From Candidatus Propionivibrio dominans (lineage in GTDB: Bacteria; Pseudomonadota; Gammaproteobacteria; Burkholderiales; Rhodocyclaceae): 64,000 nucleotides of DNA. The notes below the pieces were generated by a model. That model was not told the DNA's origin and searched no databases. It saw only the letters and a list, made by a program, of their open reading frames with translations. The stretch covers positions 66,712-130,711 of the forward strand of contig JADJNC010000009.1 in assembly GCA_016709335.1 (NCBI GenBank), in the 5' to 3' direction. This document shows, one piece after another, positions 37,837-49,610 of this stretch; within the stretch, counting starts at the first letter, position 1, and every line of letters starts with the position of its first letter. A program made the translations under genes and the position numbers.

Positions 37837-38529
37837 TCATTCGGGCAGTGCCGAAAAACGGTAACCGCTGCCGCGAACCGTCTGGATCAGACGGTCATGC
37901 CCGGTCAACTCCAGCGATGCGCGCAAACGGCGGATATGAACGTCCACCGTCCTCTCCTCGACAAAGACATGATCACCCCAAACCTGGTCAAGCAACTGGG
38001 TTCGACTATGAACGCGCTCGGCGTGCGTCATGAAGAAATGCAACAGACGAAATTCGGTCGGTCCAAGGTCAAGCGTCTGGCCATTGCCGGAAACCCGATG
38101 TGTAACCGGATCAACGCGCAAGCCTTCGACTTCGACACAATCCTCAGTCATTTGCGGCGCTCTGCGGCGCAAAACCGCCTTGATCCGGGCCAGCAATTCG
38201 CGGGGTGAAAACGGTTTGGTCAGATAATCGTCAGCCCCCGCCTCCAGGCCGGCAATCTTGTCATGTTCCTCGCTGCGTGCCGTGAGCATGATGATCGGCA
38301 GATCGTGGGTGCGCTCCGCACTGCGCAAACTGCGTGCATATTGAATACCACTCATTCCGGGCAACATCCAGTCGAGCAAAACCACATCGGGCAGTGTTTC
38401 GGTGACCAGCAGCGCTGCATCCTCGGCGGTATCTGCGCGTAACACCCTGTGTCCGGCATGCTGCAGGCTGGCGGCAATCAGTTCCTGAATCGACGGCTCA
38501 TCTTCAACGACAAGGATAGTGGCAGACAT
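37837..38529 (-). CDS. phoB: Phosphate regulon response regulator PhoB
   Basis: 230 residues, start ATG 38529 (MSATILVVEDEPSIQELI). Receiver domain with phospho-Asp in VVLLDWMLPGMSG, Thr in IIMLTARSEE and Lys in LTKPFSPREL. The winged-helix DNA-binding domain has GPTEFRLLHFFMTHAERVHS and TVDVHIRRLRASL. It activates phosphate-starvation genes by binding Pho boxes; a candidate box lies 49 bases upstream. Confidence 0.94.
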   Translation of the reverse strand: MSATILVVEDEPSIQELIAASLQHAGHRVLRADTAEDAALLVTETLPDVVLLDWMLPGMSGIQYARSLRSAERTHDLPIIMLTARSEEHDKIAGLEAGADDYLTKPFSPRELLARIKAVLRRRAPQMTEDCVEVEGLRVDPVTHRVSGNGQTLDLGPTEFRLLHFFMTHAERVHSRTQLLDQVWGDHVFVEERTVDVHIRRLRASLELTGHDRLIQTVRGSGYRFSALPE

Positions 38530-38577
38530 GAAATTGGGAATCTCCAAAGTTTCCAGCTCCCAGTTTATTAAGACAGG

Positions 38578-38595
38578 ATTACAAATTGATGACAA
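38578..38595 (-). promoter_or_regulatory. Candidate Pho box upstream of phoB
   Basis: On the minus strand TTGTCAT-CAAT-TTGTAAT: two 7-base direct repeats separated by 4 bases, the spacing of PhoB half-sites (consensus CTGTCAT). A third partial half-site (TGTCTTA) follows. Autoregulation of phoBR is known in other proteobacteria; here it is inferred. Confidence 0.5.
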
Positions 38596-38826
38596 TTGGT
38601 CAATATGGCAGACGAAACCGTCAGGAGACAGCGTATTGAAGCAAAATTCCGCGACTGAGAAAGGGTTATAAGAAGAGGGAAGGCGGCTTGCGCGGTTTCA
38701 TCCGACTTCTTTGCTGCACGCTGACTGTGCTGTCGATTCCCGGTTTTCAATGGAACGCCCTATCCATGAAGTCGCCGGCTCGACTTTGCGTTATGATAGC
38801 GCGTCCGCTTACACACGAAGGTAGTC

Positions 38827-39252
38827 ATGGCAGGCCTTAAACCCGACACGCCGATTCCGACCGAGATCAAACTGCACCAGAAATCCCGTATCCTCGAACT
38901 GGCGTTCGACAATGGTGAGCGTTTTGAGCTGACTTACGAATTCCTGCGCGTTTTTACACCTTCAGCCGAAGCGCGCGGCCACGGCCAGGGGCAGGAGACG
39001 CTGCAGGTCGGCAAACGTGATGTGGATATTGTCAGCCTCGAACCGGTCGGCAATTATGCGCTCAAGCCGGTATTTTCCGATGGTCACGAAAGCGGCCTCT
39101 ATTCCTGGGATATTCTGCATACGCTTTGCGTACACCGTGACGAGTTGTGGCAGGCCTACCTCGACAAGCTGGAAGCGGGAGGTGGCAGTCGCGACCCGGC
39201 TGATTGCCCTGCTCCTGCCGTCAAAGCGCCCTCCTGCGGCAGTGCGCGTTGA
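38827..39252 (+). CDS. DUF971 (gamma-butyrobetaine hydroxylase-like N-terminal) protein
   Basis: 141 residues with the compact DUF971 fold: PTEIKLHQKSRILELAFDNG, VSLEPVGNYALKPVFSDGH and LYSWDILHTLC. The domain is found alone in proteobacteria, commonly just before ubiE, as here (33-base gap). Its molecular role is not established; some members are linked to Fe-S or ubiquinone metabolism. A Cys-containing tail (PADCPAPAVKAPSCGSAR) is present. Confidence 0.85.
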   Translation: MAGLKPDTPIPTEIKLHQKSRILELAFDNGERFELTYEFLRVFTPSAEARGHGQGQETLQVGKRDVDIVSLEPVGNYALKPVFSDGHESGLYSWDILHTLCVHRDELWQAYLDKLEAGGGSRDPADCPAPAVKAPSCGSAR

Positions 39253-39285
39253 TTTTTCGCTGATTGACTCCATGTTCTGCGCAAG

Positions 39286-40020
39286 ATGAACAGCAAAACC
39301 CATTTCGGCTTCGAGCAAGTCGCCGAGGCCGAAAAAGCCCGGCGCGTTGCTGAGGTCTTCGATTCCGTGGCGCAGAAATACGACCTGATGAACGACGTCA
39401 TGTCGGTTGGCATGCACCGACTGTGGAAATTATTCACCCTTGCCCGAAGCGGCGTCCGCGAAGGTTCGCGTGTGCTTGATGTTGCCGGCGGCACCGGGGA
39501 CCTCGCGCTGGCGTTCGCCGGCAAGGTCGGAAAAACGGGCGAAGTCTGGCTCACCGACATCAACAATGCCATGCTGACCAATGGCCGTGACCGACTGTGC
39601 GACAAAGGGTTCCTGATCCCGGTCGCGCAGTGTGATGCAGAGAAACTACCTTTCCCGGATGACTATTTTGATTGCGTGACAGTGGCATTCGGACTGCGCA
39701 ACATGACCCACAAGGGCTCCGCGCTGGCCGAGATGCGGCGCGTGCTGCGCCCCGGCGGATGCTTGCTGGTTCTGGAGTTCTCCCAGGTATGGAAGCCGCT
39801 GGCGCCGGCCTATGATTTCTACTCTTTCAAGGTCATTCCGCGCATCGGTCAAATCATCACCGGGGATGAGGCCAGTTATCGTTATCTGGCCGAATCAATT
39901 CGCGTCCATCCGGATCAGGAAAAGCTGAAAGAAATGATGGAACAGGCCGGTCTTGAGAAGGTCGACTATTTCAATCTGACGCTCGGAGTTGTCGCTCTGC
40001 ATCGTGGTTTCAAATTCTGA
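39286..40020 (+). CDS. ubiE: Ubiquinone/menaquinone biosynthesis C-methyltransferase
   Basis: SAM-dependent C-methylation in ubiquinone and menaquinone synthesis. 244 residues. N-terminal [23 protein letters not shown] motif [34 protein letters not shown], and the C-terminal [20 protein letters not shown], all family signatures. Followed by the Tim44 gene and ubiJ, a conserved ubiquinone-linked order. Confidence 0.95.
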   Translation: MNSKTHFGFEQVAEAEKARRVAEVFDSVAQKYDLMNDVMSVGMHRLWKLFTLARSGVREGSRVLDVAGGTGDLALAFAGKVGKTGEVWLTDINNAMLTNGRDRLCDKGFLIPVAQCDAEKLPFPDDYFDCVTVAFGLRNMTHKGSALAEMRRVLRPGGCLLVLEFSQVWKPLAPAYDFYSFKVIPRIGQIITGDEASYRYLAESIRVHPDQEKLKEMMEQAGLEKVDYFNLTLGVVALHRGFKF

Positions 40021-40031
40021 AGGATAAACAA

Positions 40032-40914
40032 TTGAAAAATACATTATTGGCTTTTTTGGCTTTATTCATGGCGCTTGGCCTGAGCGTCGGCAACGCCGAA
40101 GCCGCACGCCTGGGCGGTGGCAAGTCTTTCGGCATGCAACGCCAGGCGGTGCCGCCCAAACCCGCGACACCTGCCCAGCAGGCCACCCCCGCCGCGCCCG
40201 CTTCGCCTGCCGCCGCACCCGCCGCCGCACCCAAACGCAACTGGATGGGTCCGCTGGCCGGTCTCGCTGCCGGCCTCGGCATAGCCGCCCTGCTCTCGCA
40301 CTTCGGCATGGGCGAAGGACTGGCCAACATCCTGATGATCGCCTTGCTGGTGATGGCAGCGTTTTTCGTCTTCAAATTGCTGTTCCGCCGCAAGACGGCT
40401 GCGGCGCCCCCCGCAGCCCATGAGCCCTTGCAATACGCCGGTGCCGGTGCCGGTGGCCCGGCCATGGCCCCGCCACCTGTCACTCCCCAGTTGCCCGGCT
40501 CGCTGGCGCCTGCTGCCGTCGCCACCTCGGCGGGGCGTATTCCCGAAGGCTTTGACAGCGAGGGTTTCCTGCGAGTCGCCAAGCTCAACTTCATTCGCCT
40601 GCAGGCCGCCAATGACGCCGGGAACCTTGACGACATTCGCGAATTTGTCAGTCCGGAGCTGTTTGCCGAAATCAGGATGCAAATCGACGAGCGCGGCAAG
40701 GCAGCGCAGCAGACCGACATTGTGACCCCTGAATGCGGAACTCCTTGAGGTCAGTACCGAGGGCAGCCGCCACATTGCCAGCGTACATTTCAGCGGCATG
40801 ATTCGCGAGGAGGCGGACGCCGCTGCCGCGCCTTTCGATGAGGTCTGGAATCTGAGCAAGCCGAGCGAAGGCGGCCAGGGCTGGGTAATCGCCGGAATCC
40901 AGCAACTCGGTTGA
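40032..40914 (+). CDS. Tim44 domain-containing protein (one frameshift near the 3' end)
   Basis: Start TTG 40032, with AAGGA 7 bases before it. Signal peptide MKNTLLAFLALFMALGLSVG, a Gly/Pro/Ala-rich linker, one membrane segment (about residues 74-115), then a C-terminal Tim44-like domain (FDSEGFLRVAKLNFIRLQAA). One extra C in the run 40726-40729 ends the frame at 40748. Removing it gives the family C-terminus (LLEVSTEGSRHIASVHFSGM ... WVIAGIQQLG) and a stop at 40914, about 293 residues. Role unknown; it regularly sits between ubiE and ubiJ. Confidence 0.82.
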
Positions 40915-40921
40915 GTCTGTG

Positions 40922-41491
40922 ATGCTGGTCGATGCGGCACTCGGATGCGTCAATCATCTTCTCGCGGGCGAAGATTGGGCACGCCAGCGCCTCATGGCTT
41001 TTGTCGGGCAGACAGCACGCCTTGAACTCGGCGCGCTGAGCCTGCCGCTTGAAATCACCACCTCCGGATACTTCGCTGCGGGCGACAGGAGTACTGCAGC
41101 GAACGTTACACTGAAGCTGCCTGCCGATGCACCATTACTTGTGCTGACTGATCGCCCCGCGTTGCGTGCCGCAACGCAGATCAGCGGCGCAGCCGAACTG
41201 GCGGAGAGCCTCGGATTTGTTTTCCGCAATCTGCGCTGGGATGCCGAAAGTGATCTGGCGTTGCTGACGGGTGACATCGCCGCCCGACGACTGCTTGACG
41301 GCGGCAAGCAACTGGTCAATTGGCATCAGCAGCAGGCCAGAAATCTGGCACTGGGTCTGGCCGAGTATTTCACCGAGGAAAATCCGACTATCGCCCGCCA
41401 TCAGGACGTTTCCACTTTCTGCCGGGAAATCAGCAACCTGCAGGAGGACCTGGCTGAACTCGAAAAACGGGTGACAAGCCTCGAAGGCTGA
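40922..41491 (+). CDS. ubiJ: Ubiquinone biosynthesis accessory protein UbiJ (SCP2 domain)
   Basis: 189 residues. The N-terminal SCP2-like lipid-binding domain (LGCVNHLLAGEDWARQRLMA to about 110) is followed by a helical C-terminus ending in the coiled-coil-like ISNLQEDLAELEKRVTSLEG. UbiJ is an accessory of the aerobic ubiquinone-synthesis complex. GTG 40919 directly precedes ATG 40922; ATG is preferred. UbiB, usually next, is absent here because a terminator and the convergent atp operon follow. Confidence 0.88.
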   Translation: MLVDAALGCVNHLLAGEDWARQRLMAFVGQTARLELGALSLPLEITTSGYFAAGDRSTAANVTLKLPADAPLLVLTDRPALRAATQISGAAELAESLGFVFRNLRWDAESDLALLTGDIAARRLLDGGKQLVNWHQQQARNLALGLAEYFTEENPTIARHQDVSTFCREISNLQEDLAELEKRVTSLEG

Positions 41492-41543
41492 GCGAATAAT
41501 TCGAAGGCAGGTGTCGCCCTGCCTGATGCGCAGGCCGGATGTG

Positions 41544-41576
41544 AAGAAGGCAGGCGTTGCCACCTGCCTTCTTTAA
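41544..41576. terminator. Bidirectional intrinsic terminator between ubiJ and atpC
   Basis: Perfect 11-base stem AAGAAGGCAGG / CCTGCCTTCTT with an 8-base loop (41544-41573), T-rich on both strands. It lies between convergent ubiJ and atp operons and can serve both. Confidence 0.85.
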
Positions 41577-41587
41577 GTGTCCTGAGT

Positions 41588-42016
41588 TCAGGATCCAGGG
41601 CGTTTGCGTAATTTCTTGATTGCGTGCAACTGAGCGACTGCCTGCGCCAGTTCCGCTTCTGCCGAAGCGTAGTTGGTATCCGAAGCGCGATTCTTCAGTG
41701 CTTCTTCGGCATGCTGCTTGGCCGCGATGGACTTGGCCTCATCCAGATCGTGGGCACGAATCGCCGTGTCGGAGAGCAGAGTAATCAGCGTCGGCTGCAC
41801 TTCTAGCACACCGCCGGAGACATAGATCAGCTCAAAATCTTCGTGATCGGGTATCTTCAGACGAACGGTACCCGGTTTGATACGAGTCAGCAGCGGGGTA
41901 TGACGCGGGTAGATGCCCAACTCACCGGCTTCTCCAGGAAATACCGCGAACTCGGTCTCGCCGGAATAAATCAGTTCCTCGGCACTAACTACGTCAACAT
42001 GAACTCTGAGTGGCAT
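41588..42016 (-). CDS. atpC: F1Fo ATP synthase epsilon subunit
   Basis: 142 residues. N-terminal beta-sandwich ([49 protein letters not shown]) and a C-terminal two-helix hairpin ([20 protein letters not shown]) that can inhibit F1. Last gene of the atp operon, ending just before the shared terminator. Confidence 0.93.
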   Translation of the reverse strand: MPLRVHVDVVSAEELIYSGETEFAVFPGEAGELGIYPRHTPLLTRIKPGTVRLKIPDHEDFELIYVSGGVLEVQPTLITLLSDTAIRAHDLDEAKSIAAKQHAEEALKNRASDTNYASAEAELAQAVAQLHAIKKLRKRPGS

Positions 42017-42088
42017 GGTTTTCCCCTGCGCGGGTCGTGTCGGATGCGTACGGCCTGTACGCCATCACGACGCCCCGATGGATTGAGC

Positions 42089-43525
<1,437 letters not shown>

Positions 43526-44392
43526 TCAGACAGCCGCTGCGCCGCTGACAATTTCCGAAAGCTCTTTGGTGATCGATGCCTGGCGAGCCTTGTTATAAAC
43601 CAGCTTGAGCTCACCTATGACGTCTTTGGCGTTGTCCGAGGCAGCCTTCATGGCTACCATGCGCGCGCTCTGCTCGGAAGCCATATTTTCGGCCACCGCC
43701 TGATACAGGCTTGCTTCAACGTAACGCACCAGCAGATCGTCGATCACCGACTTGGCATCGGGCTCGTAGAGGTAATCCCAACTGTTGCGGCTACTGCTTC
43801 CCACCAGCTCACCGGACAGCGGCAGCAATTGTTCAATGACCGGTTCCTGCTTCATGGTGTTGATGAAACGGGTGTAGGCAATGTACAGAACGTCGATCTC
43901 ACCCTTGATGTAGGCGTCGAGCTGAACCTTGGCGGGACCGATCAGCTTTTCAAGATGCGGCGTATCGCCCATACCCACAACATGCGACACAATATCTGCT
44001 CCGGCGCGCATCATGAAACTGAAGCCCCGGTTGCCAATGGCGGTCACCTGAAGTTTTTTTCCTTCAGCGTCCCACTCCTTCATCCGGCTCAGAGCAAGAC
44101 GCAGGACATTGGTATTCAGGCCACCGCACAGCCCCTTGTCGGATGTTACCGCGATCAGACCGACCGACTTTATCTGCTCGCGTGTGACGAGGAAAGGGTG
44201 ACTGTAGTCCGTCAGTGCATGCGACAGGTTCCCGGCCACACGCCTGATTTTTTCGCCGTAGGGTCGGGCCGCGCGCATCCGATCCTGCGCCTTGCGCATT
44301 TTCGAAGCGGCCACCATCTCCATGGCCTTGGTGATCTTGCGCGTACTTTCTACGCTCTTGATCTTGTTACGTATTTCCTTGCCGCTTGCCAT
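43526..44392 (-). CDS. atpG: F1Fo ATP synthase gamma subunit
   Basis: Central rotor shaft, 288 residues. N-terminal helix [20 protein letters not shown] and [15 protein letters not shown], the conserved [14 protein letters not shown], and a C-terminal helix [35 protein letters not shown]. These coiled N- and C-terminal helices are the hallmark of gamma. Correct operon position between atpA and atpD. Confidence 0.96.
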   Translation of the reverse strand: MASGKEIRNKIKSVESTRKITKAMEMVAASKMRKAQDRMRAARPYGEKIRRVAGNLSHALTDYSHPFLVTREQIKSVGLIAVTSDKGLCGGLNTNVLRLALSRMKEWDAEGKKLQVTAIGNRGFSFMMRAGADIVSHVVGMGDTPHLEKLIGPAKVQLDAYIKGEIDVLYIAYTRFINTMKQEPVIEQLLPLSGELVGSSSRNSWDYLYEPDAKSVIDDLLVRYVEASLYQAVAENMASEQSARMVAMKAASDNAKDVIGELKLVYNKARQASITKELSEIVSGAAAV

Positions 44393-44410
44393 GGCAATCT
44401 CCTTGATCGA

Positions 44411-45949
44411 TCAGGCCAGCGTGGCCTTGAACTCCTCGATCGCCTTGGTGAGTTCTTTCTCAGCGTCAGCATCAAGATCTTTGCTCGTCTCGATCTTGCT
44501 GACGAGGGCGGCGTACTTCTGCTTGACGAAGCTCTGCATCTGCTTTTCGATATCAAGCGCATTCTTCACTTCGACATCATCGAAAAAGCCCTTGTTAACA
44601 GCGTGCAAGGTAATCGCCATCTCGGAAATTGCCATCGGTGAGTATTGTGGTTGCTTCATCAATTCGGTAACCAAGCGACCACGGTCAAGCTGCTTGCGCG
44701 TCGCTTCGTCCAGATCGGAAGCAAATTGCGCGAAGGCGGCCAGTTCGCGGTACTGGGCGAGCGCCAGACGCACGCCGCCACCGAGCTTTTTGATGACCTT
44801 GGTCTGCGCCGCACCACCCACACGCGACACCGAAATACCGGCATCAATGGCCGGCCGGACCCCGGAGTTGAAGAGGTCGGTATCGAGGAAGATCTGACCG
44901 TCGGTAATCGAAATGACGTTGGTCGGAACAAAAGCCGACACGTCGCCGGCCTGCGTTTCGATCACCGGCAATGCGGTCAACGAACCCGTCTTTCCCTTGA
45001 CTTCGCCGTTGGTGAACTTTTCGACCCATTCTTCCGAAACACGAGCGGCACGCTCAAGCAGGCGGGAGTGCAGGTAAAAGACGTCGCCCGGGTAAGCTTC
45101 ACGACCCGGAGGACGACGCAACAGCAGGGAAACCTGACGGTAGGCCCAGGCTTGTTTGGTCAGATCGTCGTAAATGATCAGCGCATCCTGACCACGGTCA
45201 CGGAAATATTCGCCCATCGTACAGCCCGAGTAGGGCGCAATGTACTGCAAGGCTGCAGATTCGGCTGCTGTGGCGGCAACGATGATGGTGTATTCCATCG
45301 CGCCATGTTCTTCCAGCTTGCGCAATACGTTGGCGACCGTCGAAGCTTTCTGGCCGATCGCAACGTAGATACAAATCAGATCCTTGCCCTTCTGATTGAT
45401 GATGGTATCAATTGCCACTGCAGTCTTGCCGGTCTGACGGTCACCGATGATCAGTTCACGCTGGCCACGACCGATCGGAACCATCGCGTCGATTGATTTC
45501 AGACCCGTCTGCACCGGCTGCGAAACCGACTTGCGCCAGATGACTCCAGGCGCCACTTTTTCAATCTTGTCGGTCAGCTTGGCATTGACCGGGCCCTTGC
45601 CGTCAATCGGCTGGCCTAGGGAGTTAACCACGCGGCCGAGCAGTTCCGGACCAACCGGAACTTCAAGGATGCGTCCGGTCGTCTTGACCGTATCACCTTC
45701 GGTAATCTGCTCGTATTCGCCGAGTACCACGGCACCGACCGAGTCGCGCTCGAGATTTAGCGCCATGCCGAAGGCACCGCCAGGAAATTCAAGCATTTCA
45801 CCCTGCATCACGTCGGCCAGACCGTGCACACGACAAATGCCGTCAGTTACCGAGACAACCGTACCCTGCGTACGTGTTTCGGCACCTACGTCCAGATTCA
45901 GAATCTTGCTCTTGATCAGTTCACTGATCTCGGAAGGATTCAATTGCAT
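44411..45949 (-). CDS. atpA: F1Fo ATP synthase alpha subunit
   Basis: 512 residues, start [16 protein letters not shown]. Nucleotide-binding motif [33 protein letters not shown], and the conserved [28 protein letters not shown] segment (noncatalytic site contact). [10 protein letters not shown] and the C-terminal helical domain are complete. Intact frame, third from the stator genes in the standard order. Confidence 0.97.
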   Translation of the reverse strand: MQLNPSEISELIKSKILNLDVGAETRTQGTVVSVTDGICRVHGLADVMQGEMLEFPGGAFGMALNLERDSVGAVVLGEYEQITEGDTVKTTGRILEVPVGPELLGRVVNSLGQPIDGKGPVNAKLTDKIEKVAPGVIWRKSVSQPVQTGLKSIDAMVPIGRGQRELIIGDRQTGKTAVAIDTIINQKGKDLICIYVAIGQKASTVANVLRKLEEHGAMEYTIIVAATAAESAALQYIAPYSGCTMGEYFRDRGQDALIIYDDLTKQAWAYRQVSLLLRRPPGREAYPGDVFYLHSRLLERAARVSEEWVEKFTNGEVKGKTGSLTALPVIETQAGDVSAFVPTNVISITDGQIFLDTDLFNSGVRPAIDAGISVSRVGGAAQTKVIKKLGGGVRLALAQYRELAAFAQFASDLDEATRKQLDRGRLVTELMKQPQYSPMAISEMAITLHAVNKGFFDDVEVKNALDIEKQMQSFVKQKYAALVSKIETSKDLDADAEKELTKAIEEFKATLA

Positions 45950-45958
45950 GAATTTCTC

Positions 45959-46495
45959 CTAGTTCTTAAGCGCCGTGGCCATCGCATCAAGCTTGCCGCG
46001 AACGGAAGCATCGAGTACCTGGTCACCTACAGCCACCTTGATCCCACCAATCAGCGTTGCATCCACCTCAACGCGAGGCTGGAGCTTGCTGGAAAAATGG
46101 GATTCAAGCTGGCTCATCAGATTTTTCAGTTGTGCATCGGTGAGAGAATAGGCACTGCTGATAACAGCTTCCTTGACCCCCTCGTCTTTGCTCTTGAGCT
46201 GCTCGTAGATTTCCTGGATTTGCGTCAGCACGTCGAGCCGTTCGTTTTCGGCCAGAATGCCAATAAAGGAAGTCAGCTCCTTGTTGCCCGGTTCACCGGA
46301 AAGTGAAACAAACAGATCCGCGACCTGCCTGGCGGAAAACTTCGGATTACCTACAACCTTGGTCATTTCGGCATCTTGCGCGATCGCAGCAAGCCGCTGC
46401 AATCGATCTGACCAGGCCTTCAGCGACTTGCTTTCCCGCGCCAGACGGAAAACAGCCTGTGCATAGGGGCGAGCGATGGTGACAGATTCAGCCAT
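45959..46495 (-). CDS. atpH: F1Fo ATP synthase delta subunit
   Basis: Peripheral stalk subunit connecting F1 to the b dimer, 178 residues. N-terminal MAESVTIARPYAQAVFRLAR and the C-terminal signature LIGGIKVAVGDQVLDASVRG match the OSCP/delta family. It lies between atpF and atpA. Confidence 0.94.
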   Translation of the reverse strand: MAESVTIARPYAQAVFRLARESKSLKAWSDRLQRLAAIAQDAEMTKVVGNPKFSARQVADLFVSLSGEPGNKELTSFIGILAENERLDVLTQIQEIYEQLKSKDEGVKEAVISSAYSLTDAQLKNLMSQLESHFSSKLQPRVEVDATLIGGIKVAVGDQVLDASVRGKLDAMATALKN

Positions 46496-46500
46496 GAGCG

Positions 46501-46971
46501 TTACAGATCCTGTTTGATCGCAGCCAGCATGCTGGCATGCACCTTGGCATCGATTTCTCGGCGCAGAATCTTCTCGGCACCGGCAACGGCCAGTTCGGCA
46601 ACACGTTCACGCAGGGATTCCTTGACGCGTGCAGCTTCCTGATCGATTTCCGCCTTGGCACCGGCAACGACCTTGTCGGCTTCGACCTTGGCCTGCGTCT
46701 TGGCATCCTCAATGATTTGTTGCGCGCGTTTCTCGGCTTGAGCAAGGATTTCAGCTACCTTTACCTTGCCTTCGCGTACGGTTTCAGCCGAATTCTTCGA
46801 TGCCAGTTCCAGACTATGCCGGCCGCGTTCTGCGGAGGCGAGGCCATCGGCGATCTTTGTCGCACGTTCGTCAAGCGCCTTCATGATGGGCGGCCACACG
46901 AACTTCATCGTGAACCACGCCAGAATGAAGAACACAACGATCTGGGCGAACAGAGTTGCGTTCAGATTCAC
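46501..46971 (-). CDS. atpF: F1Fo ATP synthase b subunit
   Basis: 156 residues: one N-terminal membrane helix ([20 protein letters not shown]), [20 protein letters not shown], then a long charged coiled-coil helix (Ala/Glu/Lys/Arg-rich) to the end. Forms the peripheral stator dimer. Between atpE and atpH. Confidence 0.95.
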   Translation of the reverse strand: MNLNATLFAQIVVFFILAWFTMKFVWPPIMKALDERATKIADGLASAERGRHSLELASKNSAETVREGKVKVAEILAQAEKRAQQIIEDAKTQAKVEADKVVAGAKAEIDQEAARVKESLRERVAELAVAGAEKILRREIDAKVHASMLAAIKQDL

Positions 46972-47010
46972 GGTTATCTTCCCTCTTAAAGGTTGATGGG
47001 AGATGTCCGA

Positions 47011-47283
<273 letters not shown>

Positions 47284-47318
47284 TCAGTTAACAATCAGAA
47301 CTACAACAAACTTTGTAC

Positions 47319-48188
47319 TTAATGACTTTCGTGTGCCTGACCGATATACACCAGCGCCAGCATCATGAAGATGAAGGCCTGTAGCAGGACAATCAGGATG
47401 TGGAAGATAGCCCAGGCCGAACCGGCCAGTATGTGGCCGATCCATAGTAGCGGTCCGGTCATGCCTGTGGATACACCGTAGGTAGCGCCCATCAGCGCGA
47501 TCAGCATGAACAGCAACTCACCGGCATACATGTTGCCGAACAGTCGCATGCCGTGAGAAACGGTTTTGGACAGAAATTCAATCATCTGCATCAGGAAATT
47601 GGGCAGATAGAGCAAGGGGTGGTTACCAAACGGCGCTGTAAAGAGCTCGTGGACCCAGCCGCCCAGTCCCTTGATCTTGATGTTGTACCAGATGCAGATA
47701 AGAAGCACGCCGATTGACATGCCGAGTGTCACGTTAAGATCTGCGGTAGGCACCACACGCAGGTAGGCGTGATGATCACCGGAAGCGTACTGCCAGAATT
47801 TGGGGAGCAAATCGACCGGCAGGAAGTCCATCGAATTCATCAGGAAAATCCAGACAAACACGGTCAATGCAAGTGGTGCGACAAAGTGGCGAGATTCCTT
47901 GTTGTGAATAATCCCTTTGGCCTGGCTGTCCACCATTTCAACAAGTATTTCCAGCGCGGCCTGTGCTCGGCCGGGAACGCCGGAAGTCACTTTCTTTGCC
48001 AGCCGCCACATGACAAACAGCCCGAGCACACCCATCAGGATCGAGAAGAAAACGCTATCCAGATTGATGATGGAGAAGTCGATTATCGACGTCTGCGCAT
48101 GCCCCGAGGTATTCAACTGGGTCAGGTGGTGGACGACGTATTCGCCAGCGTTCGGAGCGTTTGCAGCAGCTTCGTGACCAGTAGCCAT
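47319..48188 (-). CDS. atpB: F1Fo ATP synthase a subunit
   Basis: 289-residue stator channel protein. Several membrane segments. The essential Arg region appears as LPNFLMQMIEFLSKTVSHGM followed by RLFGNMYAGELLFMLIA, and the C-terminal helix ends FIFMMLALVYIGQAHES. It lies between atpI and atpE. Confidence 0.95.
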   Translation of the reverse strand: MATGHEAAANAPNAGEYVVHHLTQLNTSGHAQTSIIDFSIINLDSVFFSILMGVLGLFVMWRLAKKVTSGVPGRAQAALEILVEMVDSQAKGIIHNKESRHFVAPLALTVFVWIFLMNSMDFLPVDLLPKFWQYASGDHHAYLRVVPTADLNVTLGMSIGVLLICIWYNIKIKGLGGWVHELFTAPFGNHPLLYLPNFLMQMIEFLSKTVSHGMRLFGNMYAGELLFMLIALMGATYGVSTGMTGPLLWIGHILAGSAWAIFHILIVLLQAFIFMMLALVYIGQAHESH

Positions 48189-48190
48189 GA

Positions 48191-48532
48191 TCAGGACTTT
48201 TTCCAGAAAGCCAAAAAACCCGCTTGCAAAGCAAGCCCCAGGCCGATCAGCATGGAAGGCCCGTGCAAATCGGAGTATTTCGTAACAACGAGAACCAGTA
48301 ACCCTACCGTTGCTGCAATCTTGACGAATTCGCCAACAAAGAAATTGGCAGAGTATGAAGCTCCGGGCCGACCAGCCACGAACTTCAGGCGCAAGGCAAA
48401 CAAAAAGTTAGGCAGGATACACGCCGCCCCGCCCAATGTTGCCGACACCGCTCCCTGCGTTCCTGCGAACAAACCAGCTATTAACGCCGTAATTATTGTT
48501 ACCCCTGCTTGCAGAATGATAGCTCTGAACAT
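48191..48532 (-). CDS. atpI: ATP synthase accessory protein AtpI
   Basis: Small membrane protein encoded first in the atp operon, implicated in c-ring assembly and Mg2+/Ca2+ handling. About 113 residues with four hydrophobic segments (MFRAIILQAGVTIITALIAG, then GGAACILPNFLFALRL). ATG 48532 is chosen over an upstream TTG at 48562, because a consensus-like promoter ends at 48575 and would leave almost no leader for the TTG. Confidence 0.8.
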   Translation of the reverse strand: MFRAIILQAGVTIITALIAGLFAGTQGAVSATLGGAACILPNFLFALRLKFVAGRPGASYSANFFVGEFVKIAATVGLLVLVVTKYSDLHGPSMLIGLGLALQAGFLAFWKKS

Positions 48533-48574
48533 TAGCTGATACAAAAAGGCTACTTGCTGCAAGTCGTCTAGTTA

Positions 48575-48603
48575 ACTATAAGACTATTCGAAATTTGCGT
48601 CAA
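48575..48603 (-). promoter_or_regulatory. Sigma-70-type promoter of the atp operon
   Basis: On the minus strand TTGACG (48603-48598), exactly 17 bases, then TATAGT (48580-48575). Only one mismatch from consensus in each box. Transcription would start near 48568, about 36 bases before the atpI ATG. Confidence 0.65.
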
Positions 48604-48761
48604 TACTTATTCGTGCAAGAGTTGAATATAGCACTTTGCCAGTCATAAAACAGCATGAAAAATTGATCAAACATCCCGAAAGTCTGAAATCTCCAGAACA
48701 AGCCCTTCGCAGCAGTCATCCAGACGCGAGAACCGATTGATTTATAAACCTATTTGATTCG
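48604..48761. other. parB-atpI intergenic region
   Basis: AT-richer spacer between the parB stop and the atp promoter. Apart from the promoter I see no strong hairpin, gene or repeat here, so parB may read through towards atp. Confidence 0.4.
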
Positions 48762-49610
48762 CTAGCGCATCCGCTGCAGGATGCCTTCAAGCTGATCGAG
48801 ATCGCCGAATTCAATCCTGATTTTACCGGCACCCTTCTTGTTGGTAATGATTTCAACCTGCGCACCGAGAAAATCCGACAGCTCTTCCTGAAGACGCAGC
48901 ACATCCCGATCCGGCTTGATTGCGGCAACCGGTTTTGGTGGCTTGAGGGCATGTTGTACCATACGCTCGGCATCACGTACCGACAGGCCCTTCTGAACTA
49001 CGCGCTGGGCAAGTTGAATCTGTAGCGCACCGGATAAAGGCAGCAGGGCGCGGGCATGCCCCATATCAATCTCCCCGCGCATCAGCAACTCCTGCACCGG
49101 CGCCACCAACTGCAGCAGACGCAGAAGATTGGATGCGGCCGATCGCGAACGGCCCACCGCATCGGCGGCCTGTTGATGGGTCATTGAAAACTCGTCGATC
49201 AGCCGTTGCAATCCCTGCGCTTCTTCCAGAGGATTGAGGTTTTCGCGCTGGATATTCTCGATCAGTGCCATGGCCAGCGCTGATTCGTCCGGGATTTCAC
49301 GGATCAGGGTCGCCACCTCGGTCAGGCCAGCCATCTGGGCGGCACGCCAGCGGCGCTCACCGGCGACAATCTCGAAACGGTCTTCGCCCGATTTATCGCC
49401 CAGCGGACGTACCAGAATCGGCTGCATCAAGCCCTGTACCCGGATCGAGGCAGCCAGTTCCTCCAGCGAGGTGCTGTCCATCCGGGTGCGCGGCTGATAC
49501 TTTCCTGGCTGCAGATTGCCGACCGGCAGCGAGCGCTGCTGCTCCCTGCCCTGCGTTTCGCTGTCGGCCAGCAGGGCATCAAGACCGCGACCAAGCCCTT
49601 TCAGTTTCAT
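48762..49610 (-). CDS. parB: Chromosome-partitioning protein ParB
   Basis: 282 residues. N-terminal KGLGRGLDALLAD, the CTP-binding ParB/Srx domain with the arginine patch GERRWRAAQMAGL, ALIENIQRENLNPLEEAQ, a helix-turn-helix (MTHQQAADAVGRSRSAASNL), and a C-terminal dimerisation domain ending EGILQRM. It loads at parS sites and spreads; I found no parS in this window. Overlaps parA by 4 bases. Confidence 0.96.
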   Translation of the reverse strand: MKLKGLGRGLDALLADSETQGREQQRSLPVGNLQPGKYQPRTRMDSTSLEELAASIRVQGLMQPILVRPLGDKSGEDRFEIVAGERRWRAAQMAGLTEVATLIREIPDESALAMALIENIQRENLNPLEEAQGLQRLIDEFSMTHQQAADAVGRSRSAASNLLRLLQLVAPVQELLMRGEIDMGHARALLPLSGALQIQLAQRVVQKGLSVRDAERMVQHALKPPKPVAAIKPDRDVLRLQEELSDFLGAQVEIITNKKGAGKIRIEFGDLDQLEGILQRMR

